64,000 bases of DNA from Ilex aquifolium. Taxonomy: Eukaryota > Streptophyta > Magnoliopsida > Aquifoliales > Aquifoliaceae. Made by a program: the position numbers and the translations under genes. The notes under the pieces were generated by a model. The model saw only the letters and a program-made list of their open reading frames with translations. It was not told the origin of the DNA and searched no databases. Position 1 is the first letter of the stretch, and every line of letters begins with the position of its first letter. Location: contig OX637399.1 in the NCBI GenBank assembly GCA_951799425.1, forward strand, positions 34,197,701-34,261,700. Direction: 5' to 3'. Of the stretch, positions 12,108 through 24,673 are shown piece by piece.

Positions 12108-15100
12108 TAGTTCGGATCAATTGCTGAGGGAACGTGTTCAACGACTTTACAACAAGGTATGCCTTTGATTTGCCCTATTAATTTTCTCTATTCAAATAAA
12201 TGGATGTTGAGAACAAGGTGCACTTTTTTGTTATTGAGCAATATGTATGATCTCATTATGTGTACTCCCATGTGTATAATAATCTTGGCCTGTTTTGTAC
12301 AAGTGGGAGTTAAAATTACCCGCATCTAGGCTTAGATTTTAGAACAAGGTAAATTGTGCTATAGGAGTGCTCATTTGAAAAAGAAATTAGAAGTCAAAGT
12401 ATTATCATTCTCTCACTGTTTCAAGACCTACTGTCTGACAGTCTTCATTCATTATAGAATGTTGAGTTGGAGAATAGGCGTCGGAAAGCGGCACAAGCTA
12501 GAATTCCCTCAGATCCCAATGCATGGCAACAGATGCGAGAAAATTATGAAGCTATCCTTCTAGAGGATCATGCTTTCTCTGAACAAAATGAAATAGAATA
12601 TGCTTTGTGGCAGTTGCATTATAAAAGAATCGAGGAGCTACGTGCACACTTCAATGCTGCTCTATCATCAGCAGGATCATCTGCGCAGAATGGGAAAGGT
12701 CCCACACGACAAGGGCCTGATCGAGTCACAAAACTGCGTTCCCAGTTTAAGACATTTCTATCCGAGGCAACTGGATTTTATCATGATTTGATGGTGAAAA
12801 TTAGGGCAAAGTATAGTCTACCACATGGGTATGTTGCAGATAGTCCAGAGAGTTATATTGCATTATCTAAAGATGGAAATAAATCTGCTGACGTGAAGAA
12901 AGGTTTGATTTCCTGTCACCGCTGTTTGATTTACCTTGGGGATCTTGCCCGTTATAGAGGTATATATGGGGAAGGTGATTCCAAAACCCGGGATTTCGCA
13001 GCAGCATCCAGTTATTATATGCAAGCATCTTCACTTTGGCCTTCCAGTGGCAACCCTCATCATCAGGTGTTTTCTTGTGGAGCATTTATATTATGGTTTT
13101 CACTTACTATTCGCTCCAATTTCTTTTGTTGTTAATTGCGATATATCTCTGTTGTGGACTTATCCTCTATGTATATTCAGCTTGCAATACTGGCATCTTA
13201 TTCGGGGGATGAACTGGTAGCAGTCTACCGATATTTTCGAAGCCTGGCAGTTGATAATCCTTTTACTACTGCGAGGGACAACTTGATCATTGCATTTGAG
13301 AAGGTAAACATGATAACATTTTTTTTGAGGGAGAATCTCCTTTGCTTTTTGCTTTCTTGAGTAAAAATTTTCGGAGTTAATTTTCAGACTGTAAATATAA
13401 TCTTCACAGTGAAAAATAGATGTGTTAGATGCATTGATTACATATAATGTGAATGTGAACTTTGGAAATTTGATCTTTTGGTATGTAATTACTTGTGAAC
13501 CAAGTGGTTGAGTTGGCTGCTTGGTTCCCTTGGGAAAGCTAGGGTTCTATAGTATGTTACTGCTTGAAGAATGGATTTTGACATGTTAACTGTTTTCATT
13601 TTACGTTAGTCCGATATCAACTCCAGTAGTTTGCACAATTGCATAGCAGAATGAGATGACCTGCATTAAATACTCTTTTGTCTTTAAGTCTGATCTGGGG
13701 AGTATAAGCAGGTATGCTTACTTATTTCCCTGACCTGATTATGAGTTTGGTGAGATTCCATACCCATATCCGTGTACATGGTACAGAGGCGAACGCTGAA
13801 TAGTGAAAGATTGAAGTCCATTAATGGCTGGTGGTAAGTCAGTCACTATGAAGAGGAAAGTTAGGGCCACGTAACGTTGGCCTATACTGTTGAGTGGCCA
13901 TTCAACAATATACACCAACTGATTTGGAGTTGAATGCCTCTGATATAATATTTAATGACTTGGCCTTAGGTGGTCGGTGGACCCCTCTTACAAAATATGT
14001 TTTTCTGTCTGTTTCAGCTGAGTTTGGGCAAGAACAGGCCGTGGAGAATAAGAATTAGAGACCCCAAATTTGGTTTCTAGGTTTAGGGACACTCCATTTA
14101 TTGTTGGTTGGTTTTGAGTTGGAAGCCTTTGCATTTCCAACCCTTACTCAAATCTTGACTTAAATTTAAATTTGAGTAAAAACACGTAAAAAAACAAGCT
14201 GCAGTCCTTCCTTTACTCAAACTCATAGCAAATGAAGGAGACTCAAATCTTCAGTGGTCATATTTCACTCTCTTTTAAAGATCTAACAATCATATTTCAC
14301 CCTCTTCTATGTATCTCTCTACTCTATTTTTATCTTTCTTATTTTTCAATTTATTTTTAAACTCATCGATGAGTTCAAAAAACTTAACTTTGATAAACTC
14401 AAATCATTCACCAGCAATATCATTTGTTAAGCTTAGATTGGATTTTGTTATTTTAGAAGTTAACAGTCAAGTATTATGTATTTTTTTTAACTTTTAAAAA
14501 AAGATAAAAAGTAACATGACAGAAAAATTGAATATGATATTCGTTTAATATGAAAAAAAAAAGAGAGAGAAGGAGATTTGAGAGTGAAGGGATAATTAAA
14601 ATGAAAAGAGATGTTGGAGGGAAAGAAGGATAAGCGTTTAAAATGAGCTATTAGGACAATATCAAAAAAATTTAAAATGTTTGAGTGTAAATTTGGGTTT
14701 ATCCATTGGAGAAGTTTATACCAAATCAAGCTTTTTACTTAAATCTGCGTGAGTTTGAGAAAACATTGGAGATTGCCTAACAGTCACCTTGTCAAGGGTC
14801 CTGATGTCTTTTAAGTTCACATCAAGCCTTTTGTTGTCATTTTTCCACAGGTGTGATCATCTCCCTTGAAAATCTGCTATCACCTCTAAAGTAGCTGATA
14901 TGTGCACCTAATTGCTATTTTTACCTTCACAGTGGTAGTGCTACCATTGAGGTGTTGTTTTGACTTGGGATATCTGTGTGGTAGAGGGGAAAGCTAACTG
15001 TCTCATGTGGTTTTTGCCAGAGTGAAATTTGAAGTGTGCCAGCTGATAATTATTTAAGCTTGGTCACCTGAGTCAGCTGACCACATGATTGTGCTATTCA

Positions 15101-17861
15101 GCATTTATGCATGTTCGGTCCCTTATTTAACTTATGCTGAAACTGCATCAAGATTCAATTTAACACTTGAAAATTATTAGTTAAGCTGTTATGATGCAAG
15201 GACTACGGCAAGTTATGTGCAGGGTTAGTGTCTGTGGTAAAGGGGTCTTTTTTAAGTGTACCTGAGTAGAAATGATTTGCCTTATATCCTGCTGTGTTCA
15301 ATTTGGACAAAGATGAATTAGTTCATCATGAGTTTGCTTCAAGGAAGCCATTGGAAAGGTATATAGGATTCCTTGCAGGCAGATTTTTTTTTTTTTGGGT
15401 TTGGAAAAAGAACATAGGATAAGCCCTTAGCTGAGGTGAAAAGCCTTCGATAAATATAGACTGTGGAATATAGATCTGCATAATCAGATTTTTCATGTAA
15501 CTATGATTGATATGGTTATACATGAGAAAAAACAAAACATGAAGTAGGTGGTTTTGATTGAACTATGTGCATGAGATTGTGAATGAAATTGATCACAATG
15601 TGACTTTTGGCAGAATCGTCAGAGTTACTCGCAGCTACTTGGCGATGTCAAAGCTTCCTCTGCTGCTAAGAAGGCACCTGTGAAGATGACTGGGAAAGGA
15701 CGAGGGAAAGGTGAAACAAGGCTACCTGCAAAAGATAATGGGGTAGAAGCAAGTCTTGTCAAGGAAAAAACATCTGGTATACCTGAAACTTTTAAAGCCT
15801 TCAACATTCGTTTTGTCCGACTAAATGGCATCCTGTTCACACGTACAAGGTATATCCCCGCAACAATGACTTCTGTTAAAATATTGCAGCCGCATCTCAA
15901 TAATGTATTGACACTTTGTATTTCTACCTTTTACCAGCTTGGAGACATTTGGGGAAGTTTTCTCTTTGGTTAAAAGTGATTTGCTTGAGCTTCTTTCTTC
16001 TGGGCCAGAAGAGGAGTACAATTTAGGTTCTGACACTGCTGAGTGTGGACTGGTGATTGTTAGGCTGATAGCAATCCTCATATTCACCATTCACAATGTG
16101 AATAGAGAAACTGAAAATCAGTCATATGCTGAAATTCTGCAACGCTCAGTTCTGCTTCAGAATGCGTTTACTGCTATTTTTGAGCTTATGGGGCATGTGA
16201 TTGAGAGATGCATCCAGTTGAATGATCCTTCAGCAAGCTATCTATTACCTGGCATTATGGTTTTTGTCGAGTGGTTGGCCTGTCGTCAGGACATTGCACT
16301 TGGCCGGGAGCTGGAGGAGAAACAATCTAGTGCTAGATCATTCTTTTGGAACCATTGCATTTCGTTTTTCAACAAGCTCCTTTTGAGTGGGTTCATGGCT
16401 GTTGATGAGGATGGAGATGAAACATGTTTTTTCAATATGAGCAGGTATGATGAAGGTGAGACTGCCAATCGGCTTGCATTACCTGAGGATGTTGAATTGA
16501 GAGGATTTCTTCCTCTTCTCCCTGCCCAACTCATTCTTGATTTTTCAAGAAAGCATTCTTTGGGGAGTGACGGCGGCAATAAGGAGAAAAAGGCCCGTAT
16601 TCAGAGGATTATAGCAGCTGGAAAGGCTCTTGTTAATGTAGTGCACATTGGTCAACAAGGAATTCATTTTGATACAAAGTCGAAGAGATTTTTGATTGGT
16701 ATTGAGCCTCATATTTCTGATGAGTATTTGTTCACCAGCTCATTAGAAACTCCCATACTAGATGGTGTTATGCCAGAGAATCCAGTTGAGAATCAAATGA
16801 CTCTGGGGCTCTTGAAGCCAAAGGCTGAGTTGTATCTAGAAGGTGAAGAAGAGGATGAGGTGATTGTTTTCAAGCCATCTTTGAATGAAAAGCATGGTAG
16901 TAATGGGATTGCTTCAAATATGACTTCATCTGAATCTCTTGCATCTGGTGTTGGTGCTTCCAAAGTTGATCTGGGAAATGAAGTTGGAACCTTCTCCAAC
17001 TCAAATGAAGGTTTCCTTGTGCCGGATCCTTTTAGTACAGGTGCGTGGCCATCTGTGCCTGTCTCTAATGTCACAGCCCAGTATTTGCAACCAATCCAGC
17101 CCACTACTTCAAAGTGGCAGATAGAACAAGAAGGTTCCATTGTGAATGGATTGGGCAATTTACATTTGTTGGAGAATGGCCTTCCTTTGAAACCTGAGTT
17201 GCAAGGTCATATAGGAGTTTTCCCACCTGCTTCTTTTTGTGTTCCCTTTCCTCGGTCTGCCAATGTCACTGCTAGCAATGGTCAATCTCTTCTGGCGCCA
17301 GAAACTGTTGTTTCATCAAAGTTTGATTCGGTTATTACTTCAGGAGCTGGTGTGGATAGCTTGTCCTTCAAGCCTTTGCCTGCTATGTCAGCAGGCTTAA
17401 AGAAAAATCCTGTGAGCCGACCTGTTAGGCACATTGGTCCCCCACCTGGGTTTGGCTCTGCTCCTCCCAAAGTCGTGGATGAATTATTGTCTGGTATAAC
17501 TTTGAAGAATGGAAATCCACAAATGGATGATTATAGCTGGCTAGATGGATATCAGTTGCCATCATCTACTCAAAGTGTTGGATATAACAGTCCCATTAAT
17601 CACTCAGTGGAGACATACCACCCTGTGAGCAAAAGCAATAGCTCGATGGGGATGGTAAGCTTTCCCTTCCCTGGGAAACAAATTTCGGCATTGCAAGTAC
17701 AAACAGAAAACCAGAGAGACCTGCAGCCTTATCAGTTTTCTGAGGACCTGAAACTGTACCTGGAGCGGCAGCAGCAAGTTCAGAAAGGTAATCAGCAGTC
17801 TGCCGCACTACCACAGCACTATCAAGGGCAGTCTCACTGGGAAGGCCGTTTCTTTGTGTGA
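12088..17861 (+). CDS. SMG7: SMG7, nonsense-mediated mRNA decay factor (EST1/14-3-3-like)
   Basis: Coding exons: 12,088-12,156; 12,458-13,066; 13,181-13,303; 15,614-15,849; 15,938-17,861. All have GT-AG borders and consistent phase, giving 986 aa; the Arabidopsis protein is of similar size (about 1,060 aa). SMG7 binds phosphorylated UPF1 through a 14-3-3-like TPR domain and sends faulty mRNAs to decay in cytoplasmic bodies; in plants it also acts in meiotic exit. Visible landmarks are the N-terminal block 'DPNAWQQMRENYEAI' (about residues 40-55), the EST1-type core with 'CHRCLIYLGDLARYRG' and 'GNPHHQLAILASY' (to about residue 270), and a low-complexity Ser/Pro-rich C-terminal half with 'HIGPPPGFG' (about residue 845) ending in 'WEGRFFV'. 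The start was chosen because 'MIIPMD' resembles the known 'MM(I/T)V.MD' start of plant SMG7. Intron 3 (2.3 kb) holds a diverged MITE. Function by family; no disabling change seen. Confidence 0.93.
14205..14775. mobile_element. possible MITE in SMG7 intron 3
   Basis: The left end has 'tttactcaaactcat' followed by 'aatgaaggagactcaaat'; the right end reads in reverse complement 'ttttctcaaactcacgcag' and 'aacttctccaatgg'. These are imperfect inverted ends of a roughly 570-bp AT-rich segment without coding content. The rest of the 2.3-kb intron (13,304-15,613) shows nothing recognisable. Confidence 0.35.
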
Positions 17862-19900
17862 GATGATTATGGCTGATAGATGGTAAGCCATAGATTTTCC
17901 TTGCTCCTCTGTTTAGTTCGATATAAACCCTTTCTCTGTTTTCGAGTTGTTCAACTATGTCTCGTACATAGGTGACTCATGTTTGTCACGAGACTTGTCG
18001 CTAATTTTCTTATTAAGTTGTGGTATTACATCTTGTATTAAGGTTTTGAAGAATTCACTGTGGCGAGCGTCCGATGGCCTGGTGCAACCAGTTCAACCAT
18101 CGTATTTGGAGTGTGGCCAATGTTATTAAGTTTTTGTTCGAGTATGGATGGTCTTGCAGTGTTGCAGGCACTTGCGGTTGAACAGGTCTTTCTCGCTCTA
18201 TATCTAATCAATTTTGCCCATCTTTGTGTGTGTGTGTATGGGATGCTAAATTATCTAATTTATTAGTCATCACTCGGGTGTTCCAGTGGTTTAAATTAGT
18301 GGCCAAACCTTGAAAAAAGATGCTACTATGAAAGAGGATAGTGATCCTGTTATGTAGTAACTTGAGTAACAAGTTATGTATTTACAGAAGTAACGGGTTA
18401 CTTTGTGCCTATGTTTCAATCCTTTTCCAATAGGATGCAAGGCCAAAAACATTAAGTTGCGGAAGTCTTTTCTATTTAGCTGTTGATTTCTGTATTTAGC
18501 TCTTTTTTTGTTGCTTGTATATGCATATGTACATGGGTTGAGCCTCCTTGGTACTCTTTTAGTGATATGATTTGATGTTAAGTGATCACTAATGAGGATG
18601 TGAGTTGATCTTCTTGTTCATTCTAAATATTTTCCCTTTTTACTGGTTTCTGGGAAGGCTATGTTCTCTTGTGAGGGTTTTGTTGGTGTTTTTTGGGAGC
18701 TTGGGGTGGATAATTTAATCTGGTTTTTAATTGCTTTTGGTTGTTTTGTTAGAATATGTTTTTTGGTTTTATTTTTAAAAAAAAATTATGAAGGATAGAT
18801 GTTGTTCAACTGTTTGTTACAATAGTTCATGCATTTGTAATGTTGGCATCCTTGGAATCTTGAAAAATGTGTAAGCAAACCGTATGATTTATTGTTGGTG
18901 GTTTAATTACACGCCTATGGCTTAGGTAGGTCTAATTATTATTGTTTCAGCGAGTCAGTGACAACTTTTGTGCAGGGATTGATTATTCTGCTTGAATTTC
19001 AGGAATGGTACATCCCATTATTTATATTTTCTAAATTTTGAGCGTTATGCACATTTTTTTTAATATAATCAACTTTGCCAAGTATGGCAATTCTATGTAG
19101 TGATAGGTGTGAGTAACGGTTGTTTTAGGCTGCTCTCTGACACTTCTGCTTTAATATCAGGGCATTCATGTTCATTATTGTGCTAATTGAGTTTCCTTGT
19201 CAAGTATACAGCTTGTGCCGGATGGATCGACATTGCAGGAAATGAGAATTCTCTGAGGTCAAGTACCCTGTCTGGTTGGATGGATTGGACGTAAAGCATA
19301 CGGAGATTCTGGAGTGTACCGTGCGCAAATATATGAATCTGGATTGAGTTAGACAGAGTCACAGAAGTACTAGCAATTCTACTTGACTGACAAAAGGTAT
19401 CTGTCAGAAGAGGAATCTTAAGTGGTTGCCTTACTCACCATGTTCTGCAGTTTCTTGCAGTTGTATGTTAAGGTTAGATATCGTTATGAAGGCAGTTTTC
19501 CATGTTCTGCCTTCAAGGTTTATGAGGTGGAAGTTTTAAAAAACTACGTTGGGTTATCGTGGGGGATTAAATGTGGGTGTTGGGTGGAAATAAATGTGCG
19601 ATTACTTACGCACATGTAGTATTTCAGCCTCTTTATGGACTAATTACTATTGTGATGTTCTACTTTGTCATTTGGACTTGAAGTGGTCTGTCTTGTGTTC
19701 CAAATATTATTGAGCTTTGTGTGAGTGGCAAAACTTCAATTTAGCTTTCCTCTGTCTCAGAAGTTATATGTTTCTTTTGGCACATGGTTTTGTTCCTCTT
19801 TACATTGATGCTTGCTTAAAAGTAAGCTCTATTTGTATGGGATTGCCAAATTGTCTGGTCCTCTTTACATTGATGCTTGGTTGATATATACTTACACTAT
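17862..19900 (+). promoter_or_regulatory. SMG7 3' UTR region with probable introns
   Basis: A good donor, 'gatg|gtaagc', lies 21 nt after the stop (GT at 17,883). Downstream are exon-like islands: 'gcacttgcggttgaacag|gt' near 18,168-18,186, and a 'tatacag' acceptor near 19,210 followed by sequence with 'cattgcag' near 19,240. No coding sequence is present. Plant SMG7 mRNAs are reported to carry 3' UTR introns and to be NMD targets themselves; the splice signals here fit that, but the exact junctions and the polyadenylation site cannot be read by eye. A 21-bp direct repeat ('tcctctttacattgatgcttg') occurs at 19,794 and 19,859. Confidence 0.5.
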
Positions 19901-20545
19901 ATATACTACAAGAATCAATTTAGGGGAGAGAGTGTTTGAGAAATTCTCCGTGAATTCTGTTTTTTCTTATTTTTAAATTATTTAATAGTAATGCATAGGC
20001 CTTTTCTAATTGAATTCTTCTACGTGGCCCAACTTTGTGGATAATTATTTTTGTATTTGAAATTTTTCTATTTATTAATTACTTTAATTCTAAGTTTTTT
20101 GAACCATCAATTTAGTACATTATTAATTTTTTTTCTCATAAGGGGGTGGTGGGAGTGGGATTAGGGGGGTGTCAGTCGGGAGACATTGCAAATTTCGTGT
20201 ACTGCACAGGGTGGCCCATAGTATTTAGATAACATTGCAAATTTCATTTTGCAACTTGAATGAGTCAAAATCGAGTCGAGCTTGAGTTTTTTGGATCTTG
20301 TTTTGATTCATTTTGCAACTTGAATGAGTTAAAATTAAGTCAAGCTCGTGTTTTTCAGATCGTTTAACAATCCTAACCGGAAGGGAGAGAAGGGGAAGGA
20401 GGGGGGGGGGGGGTGTTGGGTCCAGTTCAGGCTAACAATAAGCAAGAAATCTTGATAGGTAAATTAATGATGGCTATTACACTGAGCAAAGTACACCAGA
20501 AGAGGCAAAGGCAGTTCAGTTGCAGTGCATGACCAGTTAGAGAAG
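19901..20545. other. short intergenic spacer between convergent genes
   Basis: Separates the 3' ends of SMG7 (+) and the EF-hand-like gene (-). Contains a 13-G run at 20,401-20,413 inside a purine-rich stretch and a duplicated segment ('ttgcaacttgaatgagt' at about 20,250 and 20,311). No gene seen. Confidence 0.7.
20401..20413 (+). repeat. poly-G tract (13 nt)
   Basis: Thirteen consecutive G on the plus strand following a GGGA-rich stretch. Confidence 0.95.
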
Positions 20546-23189
20546 TCATATCTTGTTAAGTTTTGCAAGAATGAAAACAGAGGCAGAAGTGACAGCAGGA
20601 ATGAAGATTTCATTAGGAATGGCTCTGGGAATCACTCGTTGCTTGATAAATAGTGCTGTAACTGGAATGCCAAACAGGAAGAACAGTATATCTTTTGCTC
20701 CGATTCCGGTGACTCCCGTATCAAAAATCACATCCTGAAGGATCTTCTGAAATTCTTCTTTCGTCAATGACTTCCCTTTGCCTTGGTGGTGAGTCTGCAA
20801 ATGCCAACACACCATGGAAAACACCAACGTCATGCAGGGGCGGAGTTAGAAAATATATTTTGGGTTGGCACATTAATAAGCTTTGATATTTTTTTTTGAG
20901 CGAATTATACTTTGTACCATGAACGATCTTAAGATTCTCACTTTGCATCCTTAAAGATTAAATTTCTCACATTATACCTTCAATGTATCAAAATTATTGC
21001 AATGTGATTCTTTTGTTAGTTTTCTGTTAGTTTTTCCGTCAGTCTCAATGGGTTGACTTTTGACGGAAACGGAAGTTAACAGAAGAGTTACATTACAACA
21101 CTTTTGATATATTAAGTGTGAAACATAAAAAAAAATTTAATTTGAGGGTGCAAAATAAAATTTTAAAATCTTTGAGGTACAAAGTATGAAAAACCCTATT
21201 TTTCCTCGAACCATGTTTGACTTCACTTTATATGGCCCTCCCAAGTTTTCACGATTATACCTCACCCCCTTAAATTGTGGCCATTTATATATTGTACCAT
21301 AAAGCATTCAAGGCAATTCTGTGGATTATTTTTGTCGAAAAAATAACAATTTATGAAAAATCAAATTTAAATAATTTGTAAAAAAACTGATAATTTTGAA
21401 TGATTAGTTGTGTTATGTGTTAAATTCCGTAGTCGATGAATAAAATGATATTAGTGTAGTTTAAAAGCACAAAGTATAATTTATCGGCATACTGCATGTA
21501 TAAGATCCAAAGCCGAATATAATGTGAATTTAAGAGAGATATGTATTCTTCGTCTCGTTTTGTTCAGTTTTCATATTTTAAAAAGACATAACGTGATTTA
21601 GTGCTACTCGAGCAATCATGTGATAAAATTGGGCTTAGATTGTTGAATCTTTGATGAGTTCATGTGAAATTTTACACATCTAATTACTTTAACAAGTTAT
21701 AAAAGTTGCATCTGAGCAGAATGCTTACTTCGAAAGTATGCTTCAGTGTGGCAGGCTTAGGCACACGAAACTGGGTGCTACCGAGCTTTTTGTTGAGTTC
21801 TCTGTCAAAAGGACACAGAGCAGCTGAATTAATCAATATGATCTTTCTTATAGGTAACGGTGGCAATGGTCTAATGTCGTGTTTAATAATAATTATTCCA
21901 AAGATGATCGAAAAACTAATTAATTAAACATGTCAAGTCACATCCAAAATATGATCTGTTAAATATATAAGGAACCCGAACATGATACGTGTAAAAAAGT
22001 TTTATATGGGGTCGTGTTCGGGTAACACATCCAGGTAAACCTGTCGCCGACCAGTGATAATATGGGATTGTCGGTCACATTAACATTTGCAATAATTTTT
22101 TTTGTATCAACGATCAGGGGTGTCCGGATCAACTTACACGTACCTCGACTAATGCCCTCTTCAGTTCAGTCAAAGACAAATTAAGGTATTGACGAGGGAT
22201 AAATCTCTCGTGATTTGACTACAATGAGTTGCTTAGAACGTCTGAATTTACAGCTCGTCCTTATTATTACTTGAGCTACTTTAGAATTAACATTTGCGAT
22301 AATTTCAATTCTATTAATTTCGTGTCGGGTTGGTTTACACCATTAGGTAGTTTTGTCAAAAAGTGGCATCCCTACTTAGCAGCAGATATGATAAGCAGCT
22401 ACCCTAATTAGCTGAAGTGGAAAGCATGAAAAAGAAGATATAAGTACTCGACCGTCTGGCATACTGCATGGTAGAAGTCAGCTGAATTCCAATCCTTATT
22501 TGGGTCAGCAAAGTATGAATCGTAGCATTTTTCAATTATGGGCCCAATTTCCTTATCCTTCTTTTCCTCACTTCCTGCACAGAAATGACAAGGCTACATC
22601 AGTTTCATTTTTTTTTTGGTTCAACGTGGTAGGGGTAATCGGGTCAGTTTACGTGCATATCGATTAATCTCTTTTTTAGTTCGGTCAATGACAGATCATC
22701 CACGTTGAGACTAGAGTATTCATGAGAGAGGGGTTGTCAATATTCAAACTCAAGACATCTGAATTTACAGCTCATTCCTATTAACACTTAAACTACCATT
22801 TTAGACTACATTTGTTTCATGAGCAAGGAGCCCATTTTCTTGGTACCAAATATCTAAAAGCTACCATTTTATTATCCGGTTTGATTTCTATTAAGCAAGG
22901 GACTTGAGAGGAATGAATCGAGTTATGAGCTTGAAATTTTGCTATTATTCACAAAAAATGAGCTTTTTAGATTCTAACATACAACCTTGTTGTTGTTGAC
23001 CCAAAATTTGTATGCACTATTGGCAATGACCCTTTAAAACAAAAAACCATCTAGCTCCTAAAACCATGCATGTAGTAGTGTACACATAGTGTTAGACTCC
23101 TCTCTAATTTTGAAATAATATGAAGAGAATTGTAACCAGAGAGAGAGAGAGAGAGTACCAGGACCTTGTTTCTTCAGGGATTGGCCCAT
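20546..23189 (-). CDS. small EF-hand-like protein with hydrophobic C-terminus
   Basis: Four exons on the minus strand: 23,159-23,189; 22,448-22,574; 21,729-21,801; 20,546-20,794. All are GT-AG, phases fit, total 480 nt = 159 aa. The product matches a plant family annotated as calcium-binding EF-hand proteins of unknown role (Arabidopsis At1g64850 type, recalled from memory). Residues 33-45 (ADPNKDWNSADFY) resemble an EF loop but lack the Glu/Asp at position 12. Residues 82-96 (GKGKSLTKEEFQKIL) resemble the helix entering a second EF unit. Residues 112-128 and 139-154 are hydrophobic and separated by 'KQRVIPRAIPNE', suggesting a C-terminal membrane hairpin. The N-terminus is short and has no clear transit peptide. 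Introns carry two SINEs (22,099-22,285; 22,609-22,805) and one MITE (about 20,900-21,192). Biochemical function unknown. Confidence 0.85.
20900..21192. mobile_element. MITE with long TIRs in last intron of the EF-hand-like gene
   Basis: The left end 'atactttgtacc...gatcttaagatt...ctttgca' (about 20,905-20,946) is inverted at the right end 'tgcaaaat...aaatctttgaggtacaaagtat' (about 21,149-21,188). Non-coding and about 290 bp. It lies just inside a 'caggggcggag' motif (20,835) typical of the ends of another plant repeat, so insertions may be nested. Confidence 0.65.
22099..22285 (-). mobile_element. tRNA-derived SINE, family A, copy 1
   Basis: Minus-strand SINE of 187 bp in intron 2 of the EF-hand-like gene. 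It is flanked by ATTAACATTTGCAATAATTT (22,079-22,098) and the same 20-mer with one change (22,286-22,305). It is 5'-proximal to an A-box-like 'tagctcaagtaat' and ends in an A-rich tail (T run on the plus strand). Related to the copies at 22,609-22,805 and about 35,175-35,390. Confidence 0.85.
22609..22805 (-). mobile_element. tRNA-derived SINE, family A, copy 2
   Basis: Minus-strand SINE of 197 bp in intron 1 of the EF-hand-like gene. Flanks are CTACATCAGTTTCAT (22,594-22,608) and CTACATTTGTTTCAT (22,806-22,820), 13 of 15 identical. It reads 'tagtttaagtgttaat' (A-box region) and 'gagtttgaatattga' (B-box region) on the minus strand, then a poly-A tail. Confidence 0.85.
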
Positions 23190-24660
23190 ATCTTTCGCCT
23201 CTTGGCAATGTTTGGAGAAGATGATTGGGGTATACAAAGGTGAAAGGAGCTTTATACCTTCTATCAGATCTGTGGTAACTTGCTAAGAGGGAAGAGTATA
23301 TTGTTATATCCTTTCTTAAGAATCAAGCGAGGATTTTGCCAAGCTTTAATTAACCTAAATGAAAATATAGGAGAGTCTATGGGAGAGGCTTTTTTATGCA
23401 AGTAAGGAATGCTTATGGAACTAAATAAGATGGAACCATCTCACCAGTGTTGAAACAATGAGGAAGTGTTTGGATGAATCCAATCCGACCCCAACCGGTT
23501 GAATTTAGGGTCGGTTTGGTTTGTGGGATTGAGCGAAATATCTTCTTGAGATTAGATAAAATAAATTTGGAGTCCACAAATCTCATGTTTGTAAAAGTTT
23601 TTCTCGACAAGATTAAGAATTTGAACATAGGATTAAGAATCTCATGATTGCAAATAATCCCTATACATAAGATTATTAAAACCCATCTAGGGGGTGATAT
23701 TCAAATGGGTGGATTGAGATTAGAATTAGAATTATTAATGTGTCAAAATTACAAATATTTTGATGTTAAATTATGGAACCCACGTGCTTCTTTTACTCCT
23801 TTTCTTAAATAGTGAAACTTACTAAACAACCCACATGTTCAGTTTTTCATGAAAAAGCTTTGATTTTTTGTCCAACCCATGTTTGGTATAGTAATGTGCA
23901 ACATCATGCGAAAATAGGGACTCCAATCACTGAACTAGGGTTTTCATAGTCTCTGGAGCCCTGCCTTTAACTATGTTAAACAAATCTTTGATGCCATCAT
24001 TGACCTCCTTCAATTTTCGGTCAAGGAAGTCATTTTCCTCATGCTAGTGAGGAGTGTCATTGTGCCTGTGTTCGTCTCTCACATTTCTTGCTTGACCTTG
24101 TTGAGTTTTTCCTGAATGAGAGACTTGCTGAGGAGGTTGACCAACAAGCATCTGTAGTATTTGTTGGGTTTGCTGGGTGAATCTCCCAATGGTTTGGCTC
24201 ATTCTAGCATAATTTCTTTCCAAGTTAAGCACCCTTTGAGTTCCTTGTAAGTTGTTGGCTCGAGGGGGCTCTCGATCATGGCTCTCTTTCGGGCATCTCT
24301 TATTGGTATCCATGGAGATTATATCTGGTTACATCCATTGATTGAGTAATCACCATTCAAGGTCATTTTTCTTAGGAAATTGTGAGAATCGTAGGGAAAT
24401 TCCCATCATTTTCTACAGAAGGCGCAAACTGTTGGAACAAAATTTGCCCCAACCTCCACATAAGTTAGGCTGAAGTCTATTCACCTCCACGTTACCTCTC
24501 CGACAATTTGAATCAACTCTCCGAGGCTCCAAATAAGGTCTTGAATGACTGACAAACATGAAAAAAAGTCGAAAACTGGAGAGGGGAGCTTTGGGAGTTG
24601 ACCCTACAATGCTCAAGTTAGTAACCGGTGAAAGCTAAAGAGTAGTGTTTAAGAATAGAG
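23190..24660. other. intergenic region with a retroelement remnant
   Basis: Upstream of the EF-hand-like gene. At 24,044-24,313 (minus strand) a frame starting MDTNKRCPKESHDRE with Gln-rich helices (ARMSQTIGRFTQQTQQIL) looks like a gag-type remnant, and 'ggcgcaaactgttggaac' at 24,421 resembles the 5' region of such elements. The frame is short and the family assignment uncertain. No other gene seen. Confidence 0.45.
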
Positions 24661-24673
24661 TTGTGTACCTTTA

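Noticed and set aside
16286..17814. Several reverse-strand frames under SMG7 exon 5
   Set aside because: They are mirror frames of a long real exon with no family similarity.
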